Shown: in pieces, positions 26,757-35,574 of the stretch
How the letters are laid out: the number at the start of each line of letters is the position of its first letter
Position numbering within the stretch: position 1 is the stretch's first letter
Assembly: GCF_019468465.1 (NCBI RefSeq)
Contig: NZ_CP080519.1
Location: forward strand, 5,846,001-5,910,000
Direction: 5' to 3'
DNA length: 64,000 nucleotides
Origin: Amycolatopsis sp. DSM 110486
GTDB lineage: Bacteria; Actinomycetota; Actinomycetes; Mycobacteriales; Pseudonocardiaceae
Position numbers and translations under genes: made by a program
Notes under the pieces: generated by a model
Told to the model about the DNA's origin: nothing
The model's database searches: none
The model's input: the letters and a program-made list of their open reading frames with translations, nothing else

Positions 26757-27704
26757 TCAGCCCACCCCTCCGGCGTAGGCCAGTTCCGCCACGAGATCCT
26801 CGACGTTCGTCACGCGTTCCGGCAGGCCACGGGCCTGGAACCAGCCCGCCAGGTTGCGCACGTCGCGCTCCAGGAACTCGCGGCCGCGGGGGTTCGCGAC
26901 GAGGTCGACGACCTGCGGGAGGTCGATCACCATCAGGTGCCCTTCGTGCACCAGGAGGTTGTACGCGGACAAGTCGCCGTGCACGAGCCCTTGCGTGGCG
27001 AGCAGTTCCAGCGCCGACACGGCCTGTTCCCACAGTTCGGTCAGTTCGTCGTGCTCCGGGCGCAGCTGTGCCAGCCGGGGCGCGGCCGTGCCGTCGGGCT
27101 CGCCGAGGAACTCGAGCAGCAGCTCTGTCCCGTGGCGCTGCACGGGGTAGGGCACGGGTGCCCCGATCGTCCACAAGCGACTCAGCGCGGCGAACTCCGC
27201 GACCGCCCACTGCTCGGCGATCAGGTTGCGCCCGAAGGAGGTGCGGCCCGCCATGGCCCGCATCTCACGTGAGCGCCGCATGCGCCGGCCTTCGAGGTAC
27301 CCGGCGTCACGGTGGAACAGCCGGTGCTCGTCGCTGCGGTAGCGCTTGGCGGCCAGCAGCACTCCGTCGGTGCCGGGCAGAGTGCGGCGCAGGAGGTGGA
27401 CGTCGGCCTCCTTGCCGGTTTTGAGCACCCCCAGGTCGGTGTCGACGGCCCCGAGCTCCGTGACCACCCAGTCGGGCCTCGGGTGGGGGCCTTGGTCGGC
27501 GTCGTCCCAGGTGGTCCAGCGGTCGGCGCCGTCCGGGAGGTCGGTCTCGGTGTAGGCGTCGTCGCGCGCCTGGGCGAGGCGGACGCGCTCGCCCTCGGTG
27601 AGCCGGCCCCGGCGGGTCGGCTCGGGTTCGTCGCTGAAGCGCCGCCCACGACGGGGACGCTCGAAATCGGACGCGTGAAGGTCTTCGTAGTCGTGCTCGC
27701 GCAC
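26757..27704 (-). CDS. RIO-type serine/threonine kinase (RIO1 family)
   Basis: A 315-residue atypical protein kinase. An acidic and basic N-terminal extension precedes the RIO core: KTGKEADVHLLRR (flexible loop and P-loop-like region), LAAKRYR (ATP-binding Lys), LVHGDLSAYNLLV (catalytic loop Asp) and MVIDLPQVVD (metal-binding Asp). Bacterial RIO kinases are of unknown role; in eukaryotes and archaea they act on the small ribosomal subunit. GTG at 27704 is chosen because AGGAG lies nine bases upstream. A 17-codon frame with a strong ribosome-binding site ends 48 bases before it. Confidence 0.92.
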   Translation of the reverse strand: MREHDYEDLHASDFERPRRGRRFSDEPEPTRRGRLTEGERVRLAQARDDAYTETDLPDGADRWTTWDDADQGPHPRPDWVVTELGAVDTDLGVLKTGKEADVHLLRRTLPGTDGVLLAAKRYRSDEHRLFHRDAGYLEGRRMRRSREMRAMAGRTSFGRNLIAEQWAVAEFAALSRLWTIGAPVPYPVQRHGTELLLEFLGEPDGTAAPRLAQLRPEHDELTELWEQAVSALELLATQGLVHGDLSAYNLLVHEGHLMVIDLPQVVDLVANPRGREFLERDVRNLAGWFQARGLPERVTNVEDLVAELAYAGGVG

Positions 27705-27752
27705 TGGTGGGTCTCCTCGATCGGGGTGCCCCACCGGGCGAGCGCGGCGGCT

Positions 27753-27806
27753 CTAGCCGAGAGGGGCGGACGGAAGTGGGCAGGTCAGCGCCCGGACATT
27801 CGCCAT
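27753..27806 (-). CDS. Possible 17-residue leader peptide before the RIO kinase
   Basis: ATG at 27806 is preceded by an excellent ribosome-binding site (AGGAGGTGCGTC, five bases spacing) and encodes MANVRALTCPLPSAPLG followed by TAG. The frame ends 48 bases upstream of the kinase start on the same strand. Such a strong ribosome-binding site on a tiny frame in a 5' leader suggests regulation by translation, for example attenuation. The single Cys and three Pro codons near the end are the only notable residues. Nothing here proves expression. Confidence 0.45.
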   Translation of the reverse strand: MANVRALTCPLPSAPLG

Positions 27807-27917
27807 GACGCACCTCCTTCGCTTCCGTCGGCCACCGGCACCCCGCCGGTTCGCGAGCAGCATGCCGGGGCGCGAGCGGCTCGCGCAACCGAATTAACGG
27901 GCTCCGCGAAATACCCC

Positions 27918-27923
27918 TAGCCT
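27918..27923 (+). promoter_or_regulatory. Leaderless -10 element of the FAD oxidoreductase gene
   Basis: TAGCCT, seven bases before ATG 27931, with no ribosome-binding site between. Confidence 0.5.
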
Positions 27924-27930
27924 CGGCGGC

Positions 27931-29493
27931 ATGAACGGTGGCGGGAAGTACGACGCGGTGATCGTGGGCGGCGGCCACAACGGCCTGGTCGCGGCGGCCT
28001 ACCTGGCCCGGGCCGGGTGCTCGGTGCTGGTGCTGGAACGGCGCGGCGAGATCGGGGGAGCGGCTGTGTCGTTCCGCGCGTTCGACGGCGTCGACGTGCG
28101 CCTGTCGCGCTACTCCTACCTGGTGAGCCTGCTGCCACGGAAGATCGCGGCCGACCTCGGTCTCGGCGTCGAGCTGCGCCGGCGCCGGATGTCGTCCTAC
28201 ACGCCGTCCGGCGACACGGGTCTCCTTGTCGACACGGGGGACGAGGCGCGCACCGCGGCGGCTTTCCGCGCCGTCACCGGGTCCACAAAGGACTTCGACG
28301 CGTGGCGCGAGTTCTACGCGCAGGCCGGGCGCGTGGCGGCGGCGACGTTCGACACGCTCACCGAACCGTTGCCCGGCCGGGAAGAGCTCAAAGCCCGCAT
28401 CGGCGACGACGAAGCGTGGGCCACGTTGTTCGAGCGCCCGATCGCCGAGACGCTCACCGGGCTGTTCGACGACGACACTGTGCGCGGCGTGGTGCTCACC
28501 GACGCGCTCATCGGCACCTTCGCCGGCGCCGGCGACGAGGACCTGCGCCAGAACCGCTGCCTGCTCTACCACCTGATCGGCAACGGCACGGGCGACTGGG
28601 ACGTGCCCGTCGGCGGGATGGGCGCGGTCACCCGCGCGCTCGCCGACGCCGCCCGCGGCGCCGGGGCCACGCTCGTGACCGGCGCCGAGGTGCGGTCGGT
28701 GTCGCCCGACGGCGAGGTCAGCTACACGCTCGACGGCACCGAACGCGTGGCCGCCGGCTCTCACGTGCTGGCCAACGTCGCCCCCGACACGCTCTCGCGG
28801 CTCCTCGGCGAGGAACCCGGCCCGCGCCCGGAAGGCGCTCAGCTCAAGGTGAACATGGTCCTGTCGCGGCTGCCTCGCCTGCGCGACGCGGCCGTGGACC
28901 CGCGCGACGCGTTCGGCGGCACCTTCCACGTCAACGAGACCTACTCGCAGCTCGAAACCGCGTTCGCCGAGGCCGCGGCGGGCAAGATCCCGTCGCTGCC
29001 GCCGTGCGAGATCTACTGCCACTCGCTCACCGACCCGTCGATCCTCGGCCCGGCCGAGCGCGCGGCGGGCGTGCAGACGCTGACGTTGTTCGGCCTGCAC
29101 ATGCCGGCGCGGCTGTTCGAGGCCGACAACGATCGCGCGCGGGCCGAGGCGTTGCGCGCCACGATCGCGTCGCTGGACAGTGTGCTCGCCGAGCCGATCG
29201 AGCGCTGCCTGCTGCGCGACGCGGCGGGCAACCCGTGCGTGGAGGCGAAGACGCCGCTGGACCTGGAGGCCGAGCTCGGGCTGCCGCGCGGGCACATCTT
29301 CCACCGCGACCTGTCCTGGCCCTACGCCGAAGATCCGGCCGACGCCGGGAAGTGGGGTGTCGAGACCGCGCACGAGCGCGTGCTGCTCTGTGGCGCCGGT
29401 GCCGTGCGCGGGGGTGGCGTGAGCGGGATCCCCGGGCACAACGCGGCTATGGCGGTGCTCGCTCGACGGCGCGGCGAGGAGCGGGCAGGGTGA
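27931..29493 (+). CDS. Phytoene-dehydrogenase-like FAD oxidoreductase (PYROXD2 type)
   Basis: A 520-residue flavoprotein. The N-terminal Rossmann motif is DAVIVGGGHNGLVAAAYLARAGCSVLVLERR followed by EIGGAA. The C-terminal FAD segment is LLCGAGAVRGGGVSGIPGHNAAMAVL. The long middle part resembles amine-oxidase and CrtI-like enzymes. It probably performs a desaturation or amine oxidation. No carotenoid genes adjoin it, so a carotenoid role is not supported. Four bases later a DAO-type oxidase starts, so the two form an operon. Confidence 0.87.
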   Translation: MNGGGKYDAVIVGGGHNGLVAAAYLARAGCSVLVLERRGEIGGAAVSFRAFDGVDVRLSRYSYLVSLLPRKIAADLGLGVELRRRRMSSYTPSGDTGLLVDTGDEARTAAAFRAVTGSTKDFDAWREFYAQAGRVAAATFDTLTEPLPGREELKARIGDDEAWATLFERPIAETLTGLFDDDTVRGVVLTDALIGTFAGAGDEDLRQNRCLLYHLIGNGTGDWDVPVGGMGAVTRALADAARGAGATLVTGAEVRSVSPDGEVSYTLDGTERVAAGSHVLANVAPDTLSRLLGEEPGPRPEGAQLKVNMVLSRLPRLRDAAVDPRDAFGGTFHVNETYSQLETAFAEAAAGKIPSLPPCEIYCHSLTDPSILGPAERAAGVQTLTLFGLHMPARLFEADNDRARAEALRATIASLDSVLAEPIERCLLRDAAGNPCVEAKTPLDLEAELGLPRGHIFHRDLSWPYAEDPADAGKWGVETAHERVLLCGAGAVRGGGVSGIPGHNAAMAVLARRRGEERAG

Positions 29494-29497
29494 AGAC

Positions 29498-30586
29498 ATG
29501 CGCGTGATCGTGATCGGCGGCGGGATCGCCGGAGCAGCCACTGCCTACCACCTCGTGAGCAGCGGGGCCGACGTCGTGGTGGTGGACGCCGGGCTGCCCG
29601 GCGTCGCGACGGAGGCCGGCGCGGGGATCGTGAGCCCCTGGACCTCGCGGTGGGACAGCGCGATCTACCCGCTCGCGGCCGCCGCCGGGGCGTACTACCC
29701 GGAGCTGGCGGCGGCGTTGCGCGAGCAGGGGCAGGACCCGTCGTTCGAGGTCGTCGGCGGGATGGTCGTCTCGGCGGACCCGGGCGAGCTGGACGAGGCC
29801 TACGAGCGGCTGGTCGAGCGGGTCGCGGACGCACCCGAGGCGGGCGAGGTGCGGCGGCTGGATCCGGCGCAGGCGCGCGAGCTGTTCCCGCCGCTGGCGC
29901 CGGAGCTGTCCGCCGTGCACTTGTCGGGCGCGGGCCGCGTCGACGGCCGGGTGATGCGGGCGGCGCTCGTGGCCGCCGCGGAGCAGCGGGGCGCACGGTT
30001 CGTGTCAGCGGAGGCAACGCTCCTGTCCGGCGCCCGCGTGCAAGCGGGCGACGAGGAGCTGACCGGCGACGCCGTGGTGCTCGCCGCGGGCGCGTGGTCG
30101 GCCGCGCTGGCCGAGCCGCTCGGGATCGCGGTGCCGGTGGCGCCGCAACGCGGGCAGATCAGCCACTTCGACCTGCCGGAAACGGACACGTCGGCCTGGC
30201 CCGTGGTGCTGCCGCGGTCGAGCCACTACCTGCTGTCGTTCGCGGGCGGCCGCGTCGTGGCGGGCGCGACACGCGAGACGGACTCCGGCTTCGACTACCG
30301 CGTCACGGCCGCCGGCCAGCGCGAAGTGCTCGACCAGGCGCTGGCCGTCGCGCCGGGCCTGGCCGACGCGACGCTCGCCGAGACCCGCGTCGGCTTCCGG
30401 CCCGCGACGCCGGACACGCTGCCGTTGCTGGGCCAGGCCGCGCCGGGGTTGTTCCTGGCCACGGGCTTCGGGCCGGCCGGGCTGACGCTGGCGCCGTACG
30501 CGGGCAAGCTCATCGCCGCACTCGTCCTCGGCGAAGACCTGCCGGCGGACCTGCTGACGGCGTGCTCGCCTTCGCGGTTCAGCTGA
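29498..30586 (+). CDS. DAO-family FAD-dependent amino acid oxidase or dehydrogenase
   Basis: A 362-residue flavoprotein of the glycine/D-amino-acid oxidase family. The FAD motif is MRVIVIGGGIAGAATAYHLVSSGADVVVVDAG. Later motifs include VVLAAGAWSAAL and the C-terminal LFLATGFGPAGLTLAPYAGKLIAALVLG. It oxidises an amine or amino acid such as glycine, sarcosine or a D-amino acid; the substrate is not fixed by sequence. AGGGTGAAG precedes the ATG. It follows the PYROXD2-like gene by four bases and probably shares its transcript. Confidence 0.88.
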   Translation: MRVIVIGGGIAGAATAYHLVSSGADVVVVDAGLPGVATEAGAGIVSPWTSRWDSAIYPLAAAAGAYYPELAAALREQGQDPSFEVVGGMVVSADPGELDEAYERLVERVADAPEAGEVRRLDPAQARELFPPLAPELSAVHLSGAGRVDGRVMRAALVAAAEQRGARFVSAEATLLSGARVQAGDEELTGDAVVLAAGAWSAALAEPLGIAVPVAPQRGQISHFDLPETDTSAWPVVLPRSSHYLLSFAGGRVVAGATRETDSGFDYRVTAAGQREVLDQALAVAPGLADATLAETRVGFRPATPDTLPLLGQAAPGLFLATGFGPAGLTLAPYAGKLIAALVLGEDLPADLLTACSPSRFS

Positions 30587-30616
30587 GGCTGCCGTACTCA
30601 GGCTCAGTACTCAGGC

Positions 30617-31363
30617 TCAGTCGTCGGTCAGCAGTTCCAGGGCGTGGTCGCCGGCGCGCTCCACCGTGAGGCCGGCCTTGGTGATCACCTTCACCAGCTC
30701 GTCCACAGTGGACGGTTCGGTGCGCGTGGTCGCGAGCACCGCGGCGAGCCGGCCCTTGTAGGCCTTGTTGAAGTGGCTCACGGTGGTGCGGTTGCCGGCG
30801 GCGTCCTCCGTGACCACGCGCACGGTCACCGCGCCGGGGCGCAGCTTCGCGAACGCCGAGTACGTGCCCGAGCGCAGGTCGACGATGAGCCCCTCGATGT
30901 CCTGCAGCACCGGCTCCAGCGCGGGCTTCCACAGGCTGCGCACGGTGCCGAGCGCGGGCACGCTGTTGCCACCCGAGAGGCGGTACGCGGGGATCGGGTC
31001 GGTGGCCGAGACCACCCCGAACAGCGAAGACGTGACGGCCAGGCGGCGGTGGGCCTTCTCCAGGCCGGCGCGGGTGAAGCTGCCGATGTCGAGGGCGTCG
31101 TAGAGCACCCCGGTGTAGCGGCGCAGCGCGGGCAGCGTCGGCGAGGTCCAGAGGCTCCCGTTCCGCGCGACCTCGTGGCTCTGGCGCTCGGAGATGCCAA
31201 GCGCGGCAAGGCTCGCGGGGACGTCTTGCGCGAGTTCGACCAGCGCGTCCGCGAGCTTGGCCCGCACGGGGTTGAGCTCGGGGAAGGACAGCGTCTCGAG
31301 GTCGAGCGGCGCACCCTTGCCGCCGTCGGCCTTCGTCTCGGAGGGAGGGAGGAGCACCAGCAC
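30617..31363 (-). CDS. yaaA: Peroxide stress protein YaaA (DUF328)
   Basis: A 248-residue cytosolic protein of the YaaA family, which in E. coli lowers free iron and limits oxidative DNA damage. The hallmark opening LVLLPPSETKADGGKGAP and later RRYTGVLYDALD, TSSLFGVVSATDPIPAYRL and HFNKAYKGRLAAVLATT are present. GTG at 31363 lies six bases after the reverse-strand -10-like TACCCT, so the message is probably leaderless. It is divergent from a GNAT gene whose start lies 55 bp away, with a matching leaderless promoter. Confidence 0.92.
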   Translation of the reverse strand: MLVLLPPSETKADGGKGAPLDLETLSFPELNPVRAKLADALVELAQDVPASLAALGISERQSHEVARNGSLWTSPTLPALRRYTGVLYDALDIGSFTRAGLEKAHRRLAVTSSLFGVVSATDPIPAYRLSGGNSVPALGTVRSLWKPALEPVLQDIEGLIVDLRSGTYSAFAKLRPGAVTVRVVTEDAAGNRTTVSHFNKAYKGRLAAVLATTRTEPSTVDELVKVITKAGLTVERAGDHALELLTDD

Positions 31364-31369
31364 ACGACG

Positions 31370-31411
31370 AGGGTAATCGGGGTGCGCCGCTGTTCGGCGC
31401 CCGCCTACGCT
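31370..31411. promoter_or_regulatory. Pair of divergent leaderless promoters
   Basis: Minus-strand TACCCT (31370-31375) is six bases before the yaaA GTG, and plus-strand TACGCT (31406-31411) is six bases before the GNAT ATG. Neither start has a ribosome-binding site. Confidence 0.55.
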
Positions 31412-31417
31412 GACGTC

Positions 31418-32380
31418 ATGGAGCTCACCTGGCGCCCGCTCACCCTCGGCGACGCGGAGCAGCTCGCGACCGTGTTCGCGGCCGCCGAGGAGCTGGACCG
31501 CACCGGCGAGCACTACACCGCCGCCGACCTGCGCGAGGAGATGCAAGGACCCGACCTCGACCTCGCGCTCGCCAGCACCGGCGCGTGGGCCGGCGGCCGC
31601 CTGGTGAGCTACGCGGCCATCCGCCGCCGCGACGCCGCCGACCCGGTGCACATGCCGCGCGTCGAGGCGATGACGCACCCCGAGTTCCGCACGGCCGACG
31701 TCGCCGCGCACCTCACCACGTGGTTCCTCGACGCCGGCAAGCGCGTGCACGAGCGCGCCTTCCCCGACGCGCCGCTGGAGCTGCACGCGGGCGCGCACGA
31801 GAACGAGCACTGGTACCTCGACGCGCTGGCGCGGGCCGGGTTCCGGCACGCGCGGTCGTTCGTCGAGATGCGCGCCGACCTGCGTGCGTTGCCGCCCGCT
31901 CGGCCGCTCCCGGCCGAGTACGAGGTGGTCGCGTTCGACGAGCGCTACGACGACCTCACCCGCGTGGCCCGCAACGCGACCTTCGCCGGCCACTGGGGCA
32001 GCGCCGAGCTGTCGGCCGAAGCCTGGCGCCACCGCATCACAGGGGCGAAGGACTTCCGCGGCGACCTGTCGTTCCTGCTCCTGACCCCTGAGCACGACGC
32101 CGTGGTCGGGTTCGTGCTCAGCGCGTTCCACCCGGCCGACTTCGCGGGGACCGGCGTGCGCGAGCTGTACGTGGACTACGTCGGCACCCTGTCGGAGCTG
32201 CGCGGCCGCGGCGTGGCGACGGCGCTGCTGGGCCACACGCTGGCCCACGCCCGCGACGCCGGGTTCGAGCGCTCGGCTCTGTCCGTGGACACCGACAACG
32301 CCCACAGCGCCGTCGGCATCTACGAACGGTGCGGCTACGAGGTCGCCGACACCTACTACGGCTACGTGCTCTCGATCTGA
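31418..32380 (+). CDS. Tandem GNAT-domain acetyltransferase
   Basis: A 320-residue protein with two GNAT-like domains, an arrangement like mycothiol synthase but without matching motifs that I can see. The N-terminal half begins LTWRPLTLGDAEQLATVFAAAEE. The C-terminal half holds the acetyl-CoA loop ELRGRGVATALLGHTLAHARDAGF and the closing SVDTDNAHSAVGIYERCGYEVADTYYGYVL. The active half is therefore likely the second. The acceptor is unknown. A leaderless-type -10 (TACGCT) precedes the ATG by six bases. Confidence 0.88.
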   Translation: MELTWRPLTLGDAEQLATVFAAAEELDRTGEHYTAADLREEMQGPDLDLALASTGAWAGGRLVSYAAIRRRDAADPVHMPRVEAMTHPEFRTADVAAHLTTWFLDAGKRVHERAFPDAPLELHAGAHENEHWYLDALARAGFRHARSFVEMRADLRALPPARPLPAEYEVVAFDERYDDLTRVARNATFAGHWGSAELSAEAWRHRITGAKDFRGDLSFLLLTPEHDAVVGFVLSAFHPADFAGTGVRELYVDYVGTLSELRGRGVATALLGHTLAHARDAGFERSALSVDTDNAHSAVGIYERCGYEVADTYYGYVLSI

Positions 32381-32384
32381 AGCT

Positions 32385-33278
32385 CTATTCGACGACGTTG
32401 AGCAGGGGTTCCCCGGCCACGAAGCGGCGCAGCTGCTCGGCCACGAGTTTCTTGGCGCGCGGGTAGAACGACGCCGAACCGCCGGCGACGTGCGGCGTGA
32501 TCACCACGCCCGGAACCCTCCACAGTGGATGGTCGGCCGGCAGCGGCTCGGGGTCCACGACGTCGAGGGCGGCCCGCAACCGGCCGGTGGTCGTTTCGGC
32601 GAGCAGCGCGGCGGTGTCGATCGCGGAGCCGCGCCCGACGTTCACGACCAGCGCGCCCTCGGGCAGCAACGCGAGCTCCCTGGCACCCATCAACCCCTTC
32701 GTGGCCTCGGTTTCGGGCAGGATCAAGACCACGATGTCGGCCGATGGCAGCAGCTCGGGCAGCTCGGCGATCCCGTGCACGCCTTCACGCGCGCGGCTCG
32801 CCACCCGCGTGACCACTGCCTCCGCGGCCAGCAGCTGCCGCTCGATCGCGTGGCCGATGGAGCCGTAGCCCACGAGCAGCACGCGGCTGTCGGCGAGCGA
32901 ACGCGTGTGCTCGCGCTCCCACGACCCGGTGGCCTGCTGCGCGAACCACCGCGGCAGGTCCCGCTGAGCCGCGTGGATCAGCGCCAGCGCGTGCTCGGCC
33001 ACGCTGAGGTCGTGCAGACCCCGGCCGTTGGCCAGCACGACGCCCTCGGGCACCAGCGGCACAAGCGCCTCGACCCCGGCCGACAGCGCCTGCACCGCGC
33101 GCAGCGAAGGCAGCTTCCCGATCAGCTTCGGCGGCTCGCTCCCCGCGTCGTAGGGCAGCACGTAGAACTCCACGCCGGACAGGTCGCCGCCGGGCAGGTT
33201 CACGCCGTCGTAGTACGCGGCGGCCAGCCCCTCGGGCAGCTCGATGTCGGTCCAGGGCAGGAGAACTCGCGCGCTCAT
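32385..33278 (-). CDS. NAD-dependent D-2-hydroxyacid dehydrogenase
   Basis: A 297-residue D-isomer-specific 2-hydroxyacid dehydrogenase. The dinucleotide fold is VLLVGYGSIGHAIERQL. The catalytic domain shows VVNVGRGSAIDTAALL, AALDVVDPEPLPADHPLW (Glu) and ITPHVAGG (the acid-base His). The short N-terminal lobe and the sequence around LSAGVEALVP resemble actinobacterial hydroxyacid dehydrogenases of unknown substrate. The start at 33278 lies seven bases after the reverse-strand -10-like TAGGTT (33286-33291). A TTG nine bases further upstream is a less likely start. Confidence 0.9.
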   Translation of the reverse strand: MSARVLLPWTDIELPEGLAAAYYDGVNLPGGDLSGVEFYVLPYDAGSEPPKLIGKLPSLRAVQALSAGVEALVPLVPEGVVLANGRGLHDLSVAEHALALIHAAQRDLPRWFAQQATGSWEREHTRSLADSRVLLVGYGSIGHAIERQLLAAEAVVTRVASRAREGVHGIAELPELLPSADIVVLILPETEATKGLMGARELALLPEGALVVNVGRGSAIDTAALLAETTTGRLRAALDVVDPEPLPADHPLWRVPGVVITPHVAGGSASFYPRAKKLVAEQLRRFVAGEPLLNVVE

Positions 33279-33285
33279 GCCCGCC

Positions 33286-33291
33286 AACCTA
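33286..33291 (-). promoter_or_regulatory. Leaderless -10 element of the hydroxyacid dehydrogenase gene
   Basis: TAGGTT on the minus strand, seven bases before the ATG at 33278. Confidence 0.5.
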
Positions 33292-33302
33292 GTGCCGCCG
33301 GC

Positions 33303-33659
33303 TCAGTGCGCGCCCGCCTGTGCCACGCAGAACACGTTGCCCTCCGGATCGGCCAGCACCGTCCACTCGATGCCCGGCTGCGCGTGCCGCTCCTGCTCGC
33401 TCGCACCCAGCCCGACCAGGCGTTTCACCTCCGCCTCTCGGTCGGGCGCGGAGAAGTCGATGTGCACGCGGTTCTTGACCGTGCGCGGCTCCGGGACCTG
33501 CTGGAAGGCCAGCGCGGGCCCGTCGCCACCAGGGCGCGCGAGCATCACGAACGGTCCGTAGTCCGCTTCGACCGCGACGCCGAGCGCCTGCGTCCAGAAG
33601 TCCGTGAGGACCCGGGGGTCCGCGCAGTCGATGGTGATCATGCTCAGTTCGAGTCCCAT
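33303..33659 (-). CDS. VOC family protein
   Basis: A 118-residue glyoxalase-fold protein: LSMITIDCADPRVLTDFWTQALGVAVEADYGPFVML in the first module, then VHIDFSAPDREAEVKRLVGLGA and WTVLADPEGNVFCVAQ in the second. This matches the actinobacterial PhnB/glyoxalase-like subgroup, in which a single VOC domain probably dimerises. The ATG at 33659 lies seven bases after TAGCGT (33667-33672), indicating a leaderless message. The substrate is unknown. Confidence 0.87.
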   Translation of the reverse strand: MGLELSMITIDCADPRVLTDFWTQALGVAVEADYGPFVMLARPGGDGPALAFQQVPEPRTVKNRVHIDFSAPDREAEVKRLVGLGASEQERHAQPGIEWTVLADPEGNVFCVAQAGAH

Positions 33660-33666
33660 GCCGCCG

Positions 33667-33672
33667 ACGCTA
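33667..33672 (-). promoter_or_regulatory. Leaderless -10 element of the VOC gene
   Basis: TAGCGT on the minus strand, seven bases before the ATG at 33659. Confidence 0.45.
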
Positions 33673-33732
33673 GCCCGGGACACCGACAAAACCCCGACCA
33701 CGCGATAACCGGGTGGAGTGGCCGGACGCCGG

Positions 33733-33798
33733 TTGACTACCCTGTGTCGGTCGAACCAGGCTCGACGTCTCAGCCCGCTCAGCGTCTCAGTCTCTCAG
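33733..33798 (+). promoter_or_regulatory. proS promoter and leader with CTCAG repeats
   Basis: TTGACT (33733-33738) is a good -35, with a weak CAGGCT about 18 bp on. The leader then carries CTCAG four times (33769, 33778, 33786, 33794) at eight- to nine-base spacing. No T-box sequence is visible. Confidence 0.45.
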
Positions 33799-33813
33799 TG
33801 CAGGGAGTCCGCA

Positions 33814-35562
33814 GTGATCACCAGGATGTCGTCGTTGTTCCTCCGCACCCTGCGCGAGGATCCGGCGGACGCCGAGGTACCCAGCCACCGGCTGCTGGTG
33901 CGCGCCGGCTACGTCCGCCGGGTCGCCCCGGGTGGTTACTCGTGGCTTCCGCTGGGCCTGCGGGTGCTCCGCCGTGTCGAGAACGTCGTGCGTGAAGAGA
34001 TGAACGCGATCGGCGCGCAGGAGATCCAGTTCCCCGCGCTGCTGCCGCGCGAGCCCTACGAGGCCACCGGCCGCTGGACCGAGTACGGCGACAACCTCTT
34101 CCGCCTCAAGGACCGCCGCGGCGCCGACTACCTGCTCGGCCCGACGCACGAGGAGCTGTTCGCGCTCACCGTGAAGGGCGAGTTCAGCTCGTACAAGGAC
34201 TACCCGGTCACGCTGTACCAGATCCAGACGAAGTACCGCGACGAAGCGCGCCCCCGCGCCGGCATCCTGCGCGGCCGCGAGTTCGTGATGAAGGACTCCT
34301 ACTCCTTCGACCTCGACGACGAGGGCCTGGAGCGCTCCTACCAGGCGCACCGCGACGCCTACACCAAGCTCTTCGACCGCCTCGGCCTCGAGTACGTGGT
34401 GGTCGCCGCGACGTCGGGCGCCATGGGCGGTTCGGCGTCGGAGGAGTTCCTCGCCGTCGCCGAGACGGGTGAGGACACGTACGTGCGCAGCACGGAGTCC
34501 GGCTACGCGGCCAACGTCGAGGCCGTGGTCACGCCCGCGCCGGCCGAGCGCCCGATCGAGGGCCTGCCCGCCGCGCAGGTGCACGCCACGCCGAACACGC
34601 CGACCATCGAGTCGCTCGTGGCGTTCTTCAACGCCGCCGGCCTCGGCCGCGAGTTCACCGCGGCCGACACGCTCAAGAACGTGATGCTGAAGATCCGCCA
34701 GCCGGGCGCGAAGGAGTGGGAGCTCATGGGCGTCGGCCTGCCGGGCGACCGCGAGGTCGACATGAAGCGCCTCGAAGCGTCACTCGAGCCCGCCGAGGTC
34801 GAGCTGCTGGAGGAGGCGGACTTCGCGAAGAACCCGTTCCTCGTCAAGGGCTACATCGGCCCGAAGGCACTCAAGGAGAACGGCGTCCGCTACCTCGTCG
34901 ACCCGCGCGTGGTCACCGGCACCGCGTGGCTGACCGGCGCCGACCAGGACGGCCACCACGTGCTCGACCTCGTGGCGGGCCGCGACTTCACGCCCGACGG
35001 CACGATCGAGGCGGCCGAGGTCCGCGAGGGCGACGCGTCGCCCGACGGCCACGGCACCCTCGTCGCCGCGCGCGGTATCGAGATCGGCCACATCTTCCAG
35101 CTGGGCCGCAAGTACACCAACGCGTTCGAGCTCGACGCCCTCGGCCCCGACTCGAAGCCGATCCGCATCACGATGGGCTCCTACGGCGTCGGCGTCTCGC
35201 GTCTGGTCGCCGTGCTCGCCGAGCAGAACCACGACACCTCCGGCCTCGTGTGGCCGCGCGAGGTGTCGCCGTACGACGTGCACGTGGTCGTCGCGGGCAA
35301 GGACGAGACCATCGCGGCGGGTGCGGAGAAGCTCGTCGCCGAGCTCGACGCGGCCGGGGTCGACGTGCTGTTCGACGACCGCAAGGCCACCCCGGGCGTG
35401 AAGTTCGCCGACGCGGAGCTGGTGGGCGTGCCCACGATCCTCGTCGTCGGGCGCGGCCTGGCCAATGGGCTGGTCGAGGTCAAGGACCGCCGCACCGGCG
35501 AGCGCGAGGAGATCCCGGTCGACTCCGTGGTCGGCCACCTGGTCAAGCTCGTCCGCTCCTGA
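33814..35562 (+). CDS. proS: Prolyl-tRNA synthetase (prokaryotic type)
   Basis: A class II aminoacyl-tRNA synthetase of 582 residues. Motif 1 ([31 protein letters not shown]), motif 2 ([32 protein letters not shown]) and motif 3 ([21 protein letters not shown]) are present. An editing-type insertion lies between motifs 2 and 3 (residues about 225-400), and a C-terminal anticodon-binding domain follows ([13 protein letters not shown]). This is the bacterial-type enzyme with the INS editing domain. The GTG at 33814 follows AGGGAG at seven bases. A membrane-anchored unknown gene follows 12 bases later. Confidence 0.97.
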   Translation: MITRMSSLFLRTLREDPADAEVPSHRLLVRAGYVRRVAPGGYSWLPLGLRVLRRVENVVREEMNAIGAQEIQFPALLPREPYEATGRWTEYGDNLFRLKDRRGADYLLGPTHEELFALTVKGEFSSYKDYPVTLYQIQTKYRDEARPRAGILRGREFVMKDSYSFDLDDEGLERSYQAHRDAYTKLFDRLGLEYVVVAATSGAMGGSASEEFLAVAETGEDTYVRSTESGYAANVEAVVTPAPAERPIEGLPAAQVHATPNTPTIESLVAFFNAAGLGREFTAADTLKNVMLKIRQPGAKEWELMGVGLPGDREVDMKRLEASLEPAEVELLEEADFAKNPFLVKGYIGPKALKENGVRYLVDPRVVTGTAWLTGADQDGHHVLDLVAGRDFTPDGTIEAAEVREGDASPDGHGTLVAARGIEIGHIFQLGRKYTNAFELDALGPDSKPIRITMGSYGVGVSRLVAVLAEQNHDTSGLVWPREVSPYDVHVVVAGKDETIAAGAEKLVAELDAAGVDVLFDDRKATPGVKFADAELVGVPTILVVGRGLANGLVEVKDRRTGEREEIPVDSVVGHLVKLVRS

Positions 35563-35574
35563 CGGCCCACGCCG

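Noticed and set aside
26470..26778. A 102-residue plus-strand frame (MVCNGLSQGRTRR start) in the gap before the helicase
   Set aside because: It has a weak ribosome-binding site, no family resemblance and codon use unlike the neighbours, and it runs into the end of the RIO kinase gene. I kept the gap as non-coding.
27931..30586. A carotenoid gene cluster
   Set aside because: The first gene resembles phytoene dehydrogenases only in fold. No crtB, crtE or lycopene genes are present, and the partner is a DAO-type oxidase.
33721..33813. A T-box leader of proS
   Set aside because: The conserved T-box sequence and terminator/antiterminator pair are absent.
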